25,074 nt of DNA, taken from Coriobacteriaceae bacterium. Its GTDB lineage: Bacteria > Actinomycetota > Coriobacteriia > Coriobacteriales > Eggerthellaceae. Under the pieces are notes generated by a model that worked only from the letters and a program-made list of their open reading frames with translations, was not told the DNA's origin and did not search any database. This document shows positions 14,625 through 21,903 of this stretch, in pieces (position 1 is the first letter of the stretch; each line of letters opens with the position of its first letter). Where the stretch lies: contig SUUF01000005.1 of the NCBI GenBank assembly GCA_015062635.1, positions 6,692-31,765 of the forward strand. The letters run 5' to 3'. Both the position numbers and the translations under genes were made by a program.

Positions 14625-15914
14625 ATGGCAGTAAAGATCGGTCTCGTCGGCACCGGTACCGTTGGCGGCGGGTGCATCGACATCATCAAAACCCACGCGG
14701 CGGACTTCAAGCGCCATTACGGCATCGATATCGAGCTCGTGGCTGTGAGCAGCCTGAACCCCGAGCAGGCGGCTGCCCATGGCGTGAGCAAGCTCTTCAC
14801 GCCCGATTTCATGAACATCATCAACAACCCCGAGATCGATATCGTCATCGAGCTCATCGGCGGCACGACCGTGGCGCACACCGTGGTGACCGAGGCCCTG
14901 AAGGCGGGCAAGCACGTGGTGACTGCAAACAAGGCGCTCATGGCCACGTACGGCGTCGAGATCACCGAGCTTGCGCGCGAGCAGCATAAGGAGCTTGCCT
15001 TCGAGGCGAGCGTCGGCGGCGGCATCCCCATCATCGACCCGTTGAAGCATTCGCTCATCGCGAACAAGATCACGCAGGTCATGGGCATCGTGAATGGCAC
15101 CACCAACTACATGCTCACCCGCATGGACGAGGCCGGCTTGAGCTACGACGAGGCCCTGAAAGAGGCGCAGGCGAACGGATTCGCCGAAGCCGACCCGACT
15201 GCCGACGTCGACGGCTTTGACGCTGCGGCGAAGATCTCGATTTTGGCGAGCATCGCATTCAACACGAACATCACGATGAGCCAGGTGTACACCGAGGGCA
15301 TCCGCGACCTTTCGGCCATCGACATGGCCACGGCCAAGGAACTCGGCTATGCGTTGAAGCTGCTGGCCATTGCCAACCTCACCGATGAGGGCGTCGATGT
15401 GCGCGTGCATCCCACGATGCTGCCCATCGACCATCAGATGGCCAAGGTCAACGGCGTGTTCAATGCTATCTGGTGCGTGGGCGACTTCGTGGGCGAGACC
15501 ATGTTCTTCGGCGAGGGCGCCGGCGCCGGTGCCGCGGCTAGCGCGGTGATGGGCGACGTGTTGGAGGTTGCTCGCCACGTGCAGCAGGGCATCCTTCCGA
15601 TTTCGGGCAACACGACGAAGGACGAGCTGGCCATCATCCCGATGGACGAGCTTTCCACCAAGTACTACCTGCATCTCGTGGTGCACGACCAGGCGGGTGT
15701 GCTGGCCAAGAGCGCGACCATCTTCGCGAAGCACGGCGTGAGCATCTCGTCGATGATGCAGAAGGGCAAGCAGAAGGGCGGCGCGGTCGACCTGGTGTAC
15801 ATCACGCACCATGCGTCCGAGAAGTCCATCCGCGCAGCGGTGAAGGACCTCGTCGAGGCCGAGGGCATCCTGGCTAACGATACGAAGCCGGTGGTTATCC
15901 GCGTGCAAGAGTAA
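14625..15914 (+). CDS. hom: Homoserine dehydrogenase
   Basis: A 429-residue monofunctional homoserine dehydrogenase that reduces aspartate semialdehyde to homoserine for threonine and methionine synthesis. The Rossmann motif VGTGTVGGG lies at 8-16 and the conserved ANKALMA at 101-107. NGTTNYM lies at 157-163 and the catalytic DPTADVDGFDAAAK at 190-203. A C-terminal ACT domain (about 346-420, from YYLHLVVHDQAGVL) suggests allosteric control, probably by threonine; this is family knowledge. AAGGAAG at 14614-14620 precedes the ATG by 4 bases. The gene has its own promoter and is followed by an intrinsic terminator, so it looks monocistronic. Confidence 0.96.
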   Translation: MAVKIGLVGTGTVGGGCIDIIKTHAADFKRHYGIDIELVAVSSLNPEQAAAHGVSKLFTPDFMNIINNPEIDIVIELIGGTTVAHTVVTEALKAGKHVVTANKALMATYGVEITELAREQHKELAFEASVGGGIPIIDPLKHSLIANKITQVMGIVNGTTNYMLTRMDEAGLSYDEALKEAQANGFAEADPTADVDGFDAAAKISILASIAFNTNITMSQVYTEGIRDLSAIDMATAKELGYALKLLAIANLTDEGVDVRVHPTMLPIDHQMAKVNGVFNAIWCVGDFVGETMFFGEGAGAGAAASAVMGDVLEVARHVQQGILPISGNTTKDELAIIPMDELSTKYYLHLVVHDQAGVLAKSATIFAKHGVSISSMMQKGKQKGGAVDLVYITHHASEKSIRAAVKDLVEAEGILANDTKPVVIRVQE

Positions 15915-15942
15915 TCGCGCACAACATACGCCTCGCATGATG

Positions 15943-15970
15943 AAGGGCCCCGCCGAGGCGGGGCCTTTTT
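15943..15970 (+). terminator. Intrinsic terminator after hom
   Basis: GGCCCCGCC (15946-15954) pairs with GGCGGGGCC (15957-15965) and is followed by five Ts. Flanking AAG and TTT extend the stem by three weaker pairs. It starts 29 bases after the hom stop. Confidence 0.88.
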
Positions 15971-16123
15971 CATGGGGGAAGGACCCTCCGTGCGGGCAAG
16001 GCGCACGGATTCCGCAAAGAGGAAAAGGCGGCCGTCATCCTGATTCCGAAAGGAGAGGTCCACCTTCGTGACATCTGGTCGCCCGCGGCATTCTCGGGTG
16101 TAACCATTTATGCATTGCTGCAC

Positions 16124-16129
16124 TATAAT
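16124..16129 (+). promoter_or_regulatory. Putative -10 box for pspA
   Basis: A TATAAT lies 34 bases before the pspA start. The -35 region (TAACCA) is poor, and a GGTTA at 16131-16135 is the reverse complement of TAACC at 16101-16105, so the promoter may be activator-dependent. I see no sigma-54 -24/-12 element of the enterobacterial psp type. The rest of the 248-base gap after hom holds only the terminator and a small CCGTGCG hairpin near 15990. Confidence 0.45.
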
Positions 16130-16162
16130 AGGTTAAAGTCGTCCTCGAGAAAGGTGGCCATC

Positions 16163-16843
16163 ATGGCATTCTTCGACCGCATCGCCGACATTCTGAAGGC
16201 GAACATCAACGACATGATCGATAAGGCAGAAGATCCGGTGAAGATGGTGAAGCAGCTCATCATCGAAATGGAGGAGCAGGTCGATGAAGCCACCCGTGCC
16301 CTTGGCCAGGCCATGGGCAGTCAGAAGGTGGCCGCGAAGGAACTCGCCGACGCCAAGGCGAAGGTTGCCGATTGGAACGACAAGGCCAAGCTCGCGCTGA
16401 AGAACAATGACGAGGCGCTGGCCCGCAAGGCACTCGACATCAAGGTTGGCCTCGAGGGTCAGGTCGACCAGCTGCAGGCGAGCTACGACGGCATCACCGC
16501 CCAGGTTGACAAGCTGAAGGACCAGGTCCAGACCATGAAGATGAAGCTGGACGAGGCCCGTGCCCGCCAGAACGTCCTCATCGCCCGCGCCAAGATGGCC
16601 GAGGCTTCCACCAACGTGGCTACGAGCATCAACTCCGCCGCCACCGAGTCGGCGTTCGCGAAGCTCGACAAGCTCGAGCGCAAGATCGTGGAGCAAGAGG
16701 CCACGGCCGAGGCGTTCACCGAGCTCAACGCCACCGCTGGCGCTTCCCCGGCCGCCGTCGCCGACCAGTTCGAGGAACTGGCGCATAAGGATGCCGTCGA
16801 CAGCGAGCTCGAGCGCCTGAAGTCCGAGCTCGGCATGGCGTAA
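16163..16843 (+). CDS. pspA: PspA/IM30 family membrane-stress protein
   Basis: A 226-residue, almost wholly helical protein of the PspA/Vipp1 (ESCRT-III-like) family. These proteins form rods or rings on the inner face of the membrane, bind anionic lipid and limit ion leakage under envelope stress. The amphipathic N-terminal helix (MAFFDRIADILKANINDMID), the DPVKMVKQLIIEMEEQV helix and the long coiled-coil hairpin (about 25-150) are typical, and the length is close to E. coli PspA (222). The ATG at 16163 is supported by AGGTGG at 16152-16157 and by alignment to the family start. No PspF, PspB or PspC gene is adjacent. The next gene, a GIDE-like membrane protein on the same strand, is the likely partner. 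Confidence 0.93.
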   Translation: MAFFDRIADILKANINDMIDKAEDPVKMVKQLIIEMEEQVDEATRALGQAMGSQKVAAKELADAKAKVADWNDKAKLALKNNDEALARKALDIKVGLEGQVDQLQASYDGITAQVDKLKDQVQTMKMKLDEARARQNVLIARAKMAEASTNVATSINSAATESAFAKLDKLERKIVEQEATAEAFTELNATAGASPAAVADQFEELAHKDAVDSELERLKSELGMA

Positions 16844-16906
16844 CCATCGGCGAGGCGGGGCGTCTCGCACCGGTGCCGCGTCGAGGCGCTTCCCACATGT
16901 TGCCCC

Positions 16907-16977
16907 AAGCGGAGCGAACGCAGTGAGCGAAGTCGGAGGATCTCGCAAGAACGTGTGCCGTTCTGCGGGATCCTTCG
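16907..16977 (+). repeat. REP-like hairpin between pspA and the GIDE gene
   Basis: An AAGCGGAGCG run followed by GAACGCAGTGAGCGAAGTCGG leads into a hairpin. GGATCTCGCAAGAACG (16938-16953) pairs with CGTTCTGCGGGATCC (16959-16973), with one wobble and one bulged A. Similar GAGCG...AGTCGAAGGATC elements are, from memory, dispersed between genes in Coriobacteriia and other bacteria. Within this 190-base gap it could act as an attenuator setting the ratio of the two gene products. Confidence 0.5.
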
Positions 16978-17033
16978 TCAGCTTCGAGGTGGCAAGGCAT
17001 CGCCGTTAGGCATCAACGACAAAAGGGGAAACC

Positions 17034-18350
17034 ATGGGTGACGAATATCTACTTGTCGACTTGCTGTTCATGTTCATCTTGTTGGGCATTATCGGCATGC
17101 TCATCACGCGCCGCCAGCGCATGGGATCGGGCAAGACTCCCACGGCGACGAGCGTGAAGGACCCGGCGGCGCAAAACACGGTAAGCGAGGCCAAGCGCCG
17201 CGCCGAGAACCCAGAGCAAATCGTCGAAGACGTGAAGATGACGCAGACGTCGCGCATCGTCGATGCCATTGCGATTCTCGATGACCTGGGTGCGGCTTCG
17301 CCGGGGTATCGCCATTACTGCGAGCTTATCGGCCAATCGCAGGCGACGGGCGGTGTGACCGCGCCGTACAGCCAGCGTCAGGTAGCCTATTACGACCTGC
17401 GGTGTTACCGCATCGAGGTGCGTGGTGGTCAAGATGTCGAGACCCTCGTCGCGCATGAGCGCTCCATCGACCCCTTCTATTTCCGCGATGCCGCAAGCGA
17501 TGATCGGGTCTACGTCGACCTTGACTCGTTCAAGAACCACGTCATCCTCGTGAATTCCACGAACCGCGTGGAAGGCCCGAATTCCGATTTCGCCAAGAAG
17601 CTCTCGAGCCTTATCGGTGCCGCCAACACGAAGGCCGCGACGGGCGTTCCGGGCACGATGGCGGCGGTGCGTTCAGCCGTCGAGCGTGGCCATAACGTCC
17701 TGAGCGGCATCGGGGAAGGCGCGCAAATCGCATTCGGCCGTGGCATGCAGCCGGCATACGCCGGTGCGGCGGCGGGCTCGTTGCCGGCCGCGCGCAATGC
17801 CGGGCGTGCGGTAGGAGCGAACGTGATGTTCGCCGGGCATGGCGGACCGCGTCCGGGCGGTTACGGGCAGCGTCCTCCGCAAGGCGGAAGGCCCCAGTAT
17901 GGCGGTTCGCATGGATACGGCGGCCGTCCGCAGCAATTCGGCAACAGCGGTTTCCCCAACGACCTGAACATCTTCCTGGGGCCGATGATGGGAAGCGGGT
18001 ATTTAGGTGGTCCGTATTACCACAAGAACGATGTGAGCGATGCGGTGGAGACGATGCTCGGCATCGGCTTGGGTGCGCTGGTGGGAAGCATCACGAGCGC
18101 CTCGCGCCCGCAGACGTCGTCGCCGTATAACACGTCGCGTCCCGACCCCACCGATGTGAGCTCGGTCAACGGGTTCCGCGGTTATCGCATCATCGAGGAT
18201 GTCGTGCCGCTGAACAGCCCCATCTATGCGCTTGGCGAGATCTACCGCAACGGCCCCGACGTATTCATCGGCCGTTCGGTTGCGGCGGAATATCCCAGCT
18301 CGTATTTCGCGACCAAACCCGAAGCCGAGGTCATCGCAGCGTTGTCATAA
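17034..18350 (+). CDS. Membrane protein with split GIDE-like domain
   Basis: A 438-residue protein not assigned to a named family with certainty. One N-terminal membrane helix (about 6-25) is followed by a basic stretch and a region (about 75-185) resembling the first half of the GIDE domain of MUL1-type proteins. Its marks are a PYSQRQVAYYDLRCYR strand pair and FYFRDAASDDRVYVDLDSF. Residues about 185-335 form an Ala-rich then Gly/Pro/Gln/Arg-rich low-complexity insert. A weakly hydrophobic segment (about 339-357) comes next. The C-terminus (about 380-438, IIEDVVPLNSPIYALGEIY...VFIG) resembles the end of GIDE. No RING finger is present. AAGGGG at 17023-17028 supports the start. It follows pspA by 190 bases; a joint membrane-stress role is inference. 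Confidence 0.75.
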   Translation: MGDEYLLVDLLFMFILLGIIGMLITRRQRMGSGKTPTATSVKDPAAQNTVSEAKRRAENPEQIVEDVKMTQTSRIVDAIAILDDLGAASPGYRHYCELIGQSQATGGVTAPYSQRQVAYYDLRCYRIEVRGGQDVETLVAHERSIDPFYFRDAASDDRVYVDLDSFKNHVILVNSTNRVEGPNSDFAKKLSSLIGAANTKAATGVPGTMAAVRSAVERGHNVLSGIGEGAQIAFGRGMQPAYAGAAAGSLPAARNAGRAVGANVMFAGHGGPRPGGYGQRPPQGGRPQYGGSHGYGGRPQQFGNSGFPNDLNIFLGPMMGSGYLGGPYYHKNDVSDAVETMLGIGLGALVGSITSASRPQTSSPYNTSRPDPTDVSSVNGFRGYRIIEDVVPLNSPIYALGEIYRNGPDVFIGRSVAAEYPSSYFATKPEAEVIAALS

Positions 18351-18397
18351 CAAGTTGCGGGGCCGAGCCCTGCTGTTTCAAATAGAACATCGCGAGT

Positions 18398-18428
18398 GGA
18401 ACCCATGCGGCATGCGTGGGTTCCGTTT
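18398..18428 (+). terminator. Intrinsic terminator after the GIDE-like gene
   Basis: GGAACCCA (18398-18405) pairs with TGGGTTCC (18417-18424), with three or four further inner pairs including wobbles, and GTTTTG follows. It lies 48 bases after the stop codon and closes the pspA-GIDE region. Confidence 0.75.
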
Positions 18429-18485
18429 TGTGCGCGTAAGACGCACGTGCCTGTTGTACGGGCGTTCACGGTGATTCCTGCGCGC

Positions 18486-18504
18486 CGGCATGACGAGCAT
18501 GCCG
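18486..18504. promoter_or_regulatory. Interrupted palindrome upstream of the flavoprotein gene
   Basis: CGGCATG-ACGAG-CATGCCG is a 7-base perfect inverted repeat with a 5-base centre, 82 bases before the start at 18586. A weak -10-like TAAGAT lies at 18551-18556. The size and symmetry suit a dimeric repressor site, but this is unproven. Confidence 0.4.
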
Positions 18505-18585
18505 ACTCGTTCTTTCCAAACCCGCTCCGGAAACCTGCGCGCGAAACGCGTAAGATAGAGGGCAGGAGACATGGAAAGGGACGCT

Positions 18586-21561
18586 ATGAGCGAGAGCAAA
18601 CAGCATTGGGCAACGCCGACGAACGAGCCGGGCGAGGGGTGTCGAAACCCCAAGCGCAACCAGGGCAATGTGATCGTCGAGGTATTCGACAAGCCCGAAC
18701 CGGCGCGCTGCAAGGAAGAGAGCGATCATCCGGAACTATGGGAGCCGAACTACGTGTGGCGACCCGACAAGCCGTATCGTCCCGCCGACCCGATGGGCCC
18801 GTATGTGCCTGCAACCGAAGTCGACCCGGCCGAGCGTCCCGAGACGATGAAGCTCGCGAAGATCATGGTCGACCGCATTCAAAAGAAACTCGGTCTGCAG
18901 AAAATCGAGACGTCTGATCCGGAATACTGGGGCTTGTTCTCGGTATTCACCGAGGAAACCGCCTACATCGCCAACCACATGGGCGTGCGGCACCCGATGA
19001 CGATGGCACAGATTGCCGAGGCATGCGAATGGCCGCTCGAGAAGGTCGAGCCCCTGGTGAACCATATGGCCCAGGTGGGCAATCTCGAATACAACTGGGA
19101 AAACCTCGACGGCACGAATCCCGATCACGAGAAGCGGTTCTCGTTGCCGGTGCAGCTGCCGGGCATGGGCGAGTTTTATGCGATGAACGAGGCGGCGCTC
19201 GAAGAGCATCCCGAGATGAGCACCTATTTCGAGCGCATCGCATTCACCGGGCCGTCGCAGGTGGCCCCCATGATACCGCCGGGAGGCGGCGGTGTGGGCA
19301 TGCACGTGGTGCCGATCGAGACAGCCATCGAGCAAGTCGAGACATCGGCCGATGTCGAGCACCTGTCGCATTGGCTGAAGAAGTATGACCGGTTCTCGTC
19401 GGCGGTGTGCTCGTGCCGCATGAGCGAGACCGTGCGTGGCGTGAATACCGGCGATGACCCCGAAGGCTGGTGCATCGGCGTGGGCGACATGGCCGACTAC
19501 GAGGTGCAGACCGGCAAGGGCCGCTACATCACCTATGACGAGGCGCTCGAGATTATCCAAAAAGCCGAGGACCTGGGCTTTGTGCACCAGATTACCAACA
19601 TCGATGGCGCCGAGAAGATTTTCGCCGTCTGCAATTGCCAGAAGTCGGTGTGTTACGGCCTGCGCACGAGCCAGCTGTTCAACACGCCGAACTTCAGCCG
19701 TTCGGCCTATGTGGCGCACGTCGACCCCAACGAGTGCGTGGCGTGCGGGCAATGCGTCGAGAACTGCCCCGCTGGCGCCGTGAAGCTCGGCCAACGGCTG
19801 TGCACCCTGCATGGGCCGGTGGAATATCCGCGTCACGAGTTGCCCGACGACGTGGAGTGGGGGCCCGAGAAGTGGGATCCCGATTATCGCGACAACAACC
19901 GCATCGAGACCTACGATACGGGCACCGCGCCGTGTAAGGTTGCCTGCCCCGCCCATATCGGCGTCGAAGGTTACCTGCGGCTTGCTGCCCAGGGGCGCTA
20001 CACCGAGGCGCTTGCTCTCATCAAGAAGGAAAACCCCTTCCCCGCCGTGTGCGGACGCGTGTGCAATCACCGGTGCGAAGACGCCTGCACGCGCGGTCTC
20101 ATCGACGATGCGGTTGCCATCGATGCCGTGAAGAAGTTCATCGCCGAGCGCGACCTGCAGGCCGAAACGCGCTACATTCCGCCGGTGCTGCAGCCGTCGT
20201 TGCGCGGCCCGTATCAAGAGAAGGTGGCCATCATCGGCGCCGGCCCCGCAGGCTTGAGCTGCGCGTATTACCTGGCAACCCTCGGGTATGCGCCGACGGT
20301 CTTCGAGCGCAATGCGCTGCCCGGCGGCATGATGACCTATGGCATTCCCTCGTACAAGCTCGAGAAAGACGTCGTGGCCGCCGAGATTGACGTGCTGCGC
20401 GAATTGGGCGTGGACATTCGCTGCGGCGTCGATGTTGGGCACGATATTACGCTCGACGAGCTGCGTTCGCAGGGCTACCAGGCGTTTTATCTGGCAATTG
20501 GCGCGCAGGGGAGCCGTCGTGCGGGTATTCCCGGCGAGGATGCCGCCGGTGTTACCTCGGCGGTCGAGCTGTTGCGCACCGTTTTGGCAGACGAATCGCA
20601 TGAGTTGCCGGGCGAGACGGTGGTCATCGGTGGCGGCAACGTGGCCATCGACGCCGCGCGGGCTGCGGTGCGCGCCGGCTCCTCTTCGGTGAAGATGTTC
20701 TGCTTGGAATCGCGCGCGCAGATGCCGGCAACGCCCGAGGAACGCGCGGAGGCCGAAGACGATGGCGTGATCATCGATTGCGGATGGGGCCCGGCCGAAG
20801 TGGTTGTCGAAGACGGACGCGTGACGGGCATCGTCTTGAAGCGCTGCACCCGTGTGTTCGACGAGGAGGGCCGCTTCTCGCCTGCCTACGATGAACATGA
20901 CACCAAGCTGGTGGCGTGCGACAACGTCGTGATGGCCATCGGCCAGAGCATCGAGTGGGGCTCGTTGCTCGATGGCGAGGCCGTGGTGCTTGGCAGCGGT
21001 GGGCGCGCGCAGGCCGATGCGCGTACCTATCAGACGGCGCAGCCCGATATTTTCGTGGGTGGCGATGCCTACACGGGGCCCAAGTTCGTCATCGATGCCA
21101 TCGCCGCAGGTCATGAAGCGGCGATTTCCATCCATCGCTTCGTGCAGCCGGGTAATTCCCTTACGCTCGGCCGCAACCAGCGCCGCTACATCGAGCTCGA
21201 CAAGAGCGATATCGCCATCAACCCGCTCAGCTACGACCATGGTCCGCGCCAGGTTGAGGGTACCGACGATTCCATCGATCGGCATCGCTCGCATCGCGAC
21301 TGGCATCTCACGCTCACCGAGGAGCAGGTGCGTGCCGAAACGGCCCGCTGCCTGAAGTGCGGCGCGAGCGTCGTCGACCCCAATAAATGCATCGGGTGCG
21401 GTGTGTGCACCACGAAATGCGAGTTCGATGCGATTCACTTAAGCCGTGACCTGCCCGAATGCTCGACGATGTGGAATGTCGACGACAAGTTGAAGGCGAT
21501 CATTCCCTACGCCGCGAAGCGCGAGATGAAGATCCTGAAGAAGAAGCTGCTGCGCAAGTAG
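18586..21561 (+). CDS. Large iron-sulfur flavoprotein: cysteine-rich module, ferredoxin, GltD-like oxidoreductase, ferredoxin
   Basis: A 991-residue cytoplasmic protein. Residues about 85-170 look like a winged-helix fold (HPMTMAQIAEACEWPLEKV). A cysteine module follows (Cys275, 277, 296, 349, 351, 356). Next are a ferredoxin site (CVACGQCVENCP, 384-395), a GltD-type dihydroprymidine dehydrogenase iron-sulfur domain (CKVACPAH... CGRVCNHRCEDAC), an FAD Rossmann motif (IIGAGPAG, about 549-556) and an NAD(P) motif (VIGGGNVA, about 680-687). A C-terminal ferredoxin site (CIGCGVCTTKC) lies near 934-944. This is the plan of flavin oxidoreductases that couple NAD(P)H to ferredoxin or another iron-sulfur partner; the actual donor and acceptor are unknown. 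I prefer the ATG at 18586 (AAAGGG 5 bases upstream) over 18571, where AGGAG is only 2 bases away. The gene stands alone. Confidence 0.88.
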   Translation: MSESKQHWATPTNEPGEGCRNPKRNQGNVIVEVFDKPEPARCKEESDHPELWEPNYVWRPDKPYRPADPMGPYVPATEVDPAERPETMKLAKIMVDRIQKKLGLQKIETSDPEYWGLFSVFTEETAYIANHMGVRHPMTMAQIAEACEWPLEKVEPLVNHMAQVGNLEYNWENLDGTNPDHEKRFSLPVQLPGMGEFYAMNEAALEEHPEMSTYFERIAFTGPSQVAPMIPPGGGGVGMHVVPIETAIEQVETSADVEHLSHWLKKYDRFSSAVCSCRMSETVRGVNTGDDPEGWCIGVGDMADYEVQTGKGRYITYDEALEIIQKAEDLGFVHQITNIDGAEKIFAVCNCQKSVCYGLRTSQLFNTPNFSRSAYVAHVDPNECVACGQCVENCPAGAVKLGQRLCTLHGPVEYPRHELPDDVEWGPEKWDPDYRDNNRIETYDTGTAPCKVACPAHIGVEGYLRLAAQGRYTEALALIKKENPFPAVCGRVCNHRCEDACTRGLIDDAVAIDAVKKFIAERDLQAETRYIPPVLQPSLRGPYQEKVAIIGAGPAGLSCAYYLATLGYAPTVFERNALPGGMMTYGIPSYKLEKDVVAAEIDVLRELGVDIRCGVDVGHDITLDELRSQGYQAFYLAIGAQGSRRAGIPGEDAAGVTSAVELLRTVLADESHELPGETVVIGGGNVAIDAARAAVRAGSSSVKMFCLESRAQMPATPEERAEAEDDGVIIDCGWGPAEVVVEDGRVTGIVLKRCTRVFDEEGRFSPAYDEHDTKLVACDNVVMAIGQSIEWGSLLDGEAVVLGSGGRAQADARTYQTAQPDIFVGGDAYTGPKFVIDAIAAGHEAAISIHRFVQPGNSLTLGRNQRRYIELDKSDIAINPLSYDHGPRQVEGTDDSIDRHRSHRDWHLTLTEEQVRAETARCLKCGASVVDPNKCIGCGVCTTKCEFDAIHLSRDLPECSTMWNVDDKLKAIIPYAAKREMKILKKKLLRK

Positions 21562-21577
21562 CGTTTTGCGGCAAGCC

Positions 21578-21620
21578 AATGAGTCGAAGAATGAGTCGAA
21601 GGACGTTCCTTCGACTCATT
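21578..21620. repeat. Tandem repeat leading into a 14-base hairpin
   Basis: AATGAGTCGAAG occurs twice in tandem (21578-21589 and 21590-21601). The second copy is the left arm of a perfect stem (21590-21603 with 21607-21620) with a CGT loop. It lies 16 bases after the flavoprotein stop and may act as its terminator, though no T-run follows. Its GTCGAAGGA/TCCTTCGAC core resembles the element at 16907-16977. Confidence 0.65.
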
Positions 21621-21655
21621 CATAGCCAAGTTCACACAGAAGCGAAAGAGGGTTT

Positions 21656-21788
21656 GATGGATTCTGGGGCAACCGTCCGCGTGCTTGCGGGTATTTACGA
21701 CCGGGGGCATGGATGCCCCCGGGAAATCGGCTCGAACGCGTCTGAACCGATTAACGAAGCGTTTGCCTGCTCCTGCAAGCTGGAATGA
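21656..21788 (+). CDS. Possible 43-residue small protein (doubtful)
   Basis: An ATG at 21656 follows AGAGGG at 21645-21650 by 5 bases and opens a 43-codon frame with three cysteines, two of them in a CSC near the end. No homologue is recognised, and a hairpin (21701-21722) lies inside it. The 342-base gap between the flavoprotein and FGAM synthase otherwise holds only hairpins. It could equally be non-coding, so the call is weak. Confidence 0.2.
21701..21722. repeat. Perfect 10-base inverted repeat in the gap before purL
   Basis: CCGGGGGCAT (21701-21710) and ATGCCCCCGG (21713-21722) are exact reverse complements with a GG centre. The stem is very GC-rich and symmetric on both strands. There is no T-run beside it. 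Confidence 0.55.
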
Positions 21789-21847
21789 TGCTACGTTCGA
21801 AGAGCTGTCCGACCAGGTGATTGCAGTGAGGGACATGCGAGATATAA

Positions 21848-21876
21848 CAAGGGGCGCCCGCTAGAGACGCCCCTTG
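21848..21876 (-). terminator. Terminator of the FGAM synthase gene
   Basis: CAAGGGGCG (21848-21856) pairs with CGCCCCTTG (21868-21876) across an 11-base loop. Read on the minus strand it lies 27 bases after the stop codon and is followed by TTATATC, a weak U-rich tail. Confidence 0.7.
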
Positions 21877-21903
21877 CTGGGTATGCACGTCGCACAAAAC
21901 GTG

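Noticed and set aside
16051..16103. Eleven-codon leader peptide before pspA (AGGAGAGG then GTG at 16068)
   Set aside because: The start is a GTG with a 10-base spacer, the frame lies upstream of the likely promoter, and there is no attenuator after it.
15665..16123. A 152-codon minus-strand frame over the end of hom and the following gap
   Set aside because: It crosses the hom coding region and a strong terminator and shows no domain or ribosome-binding site.
18736..21438. A 900-codon open frame antisense to the flavoprotein gene
   Set aside because: It is a GC-bias shadow: the translation is low-complexity, has no recognisable domain, and the opposite strand has clear conserved motifs throughout.
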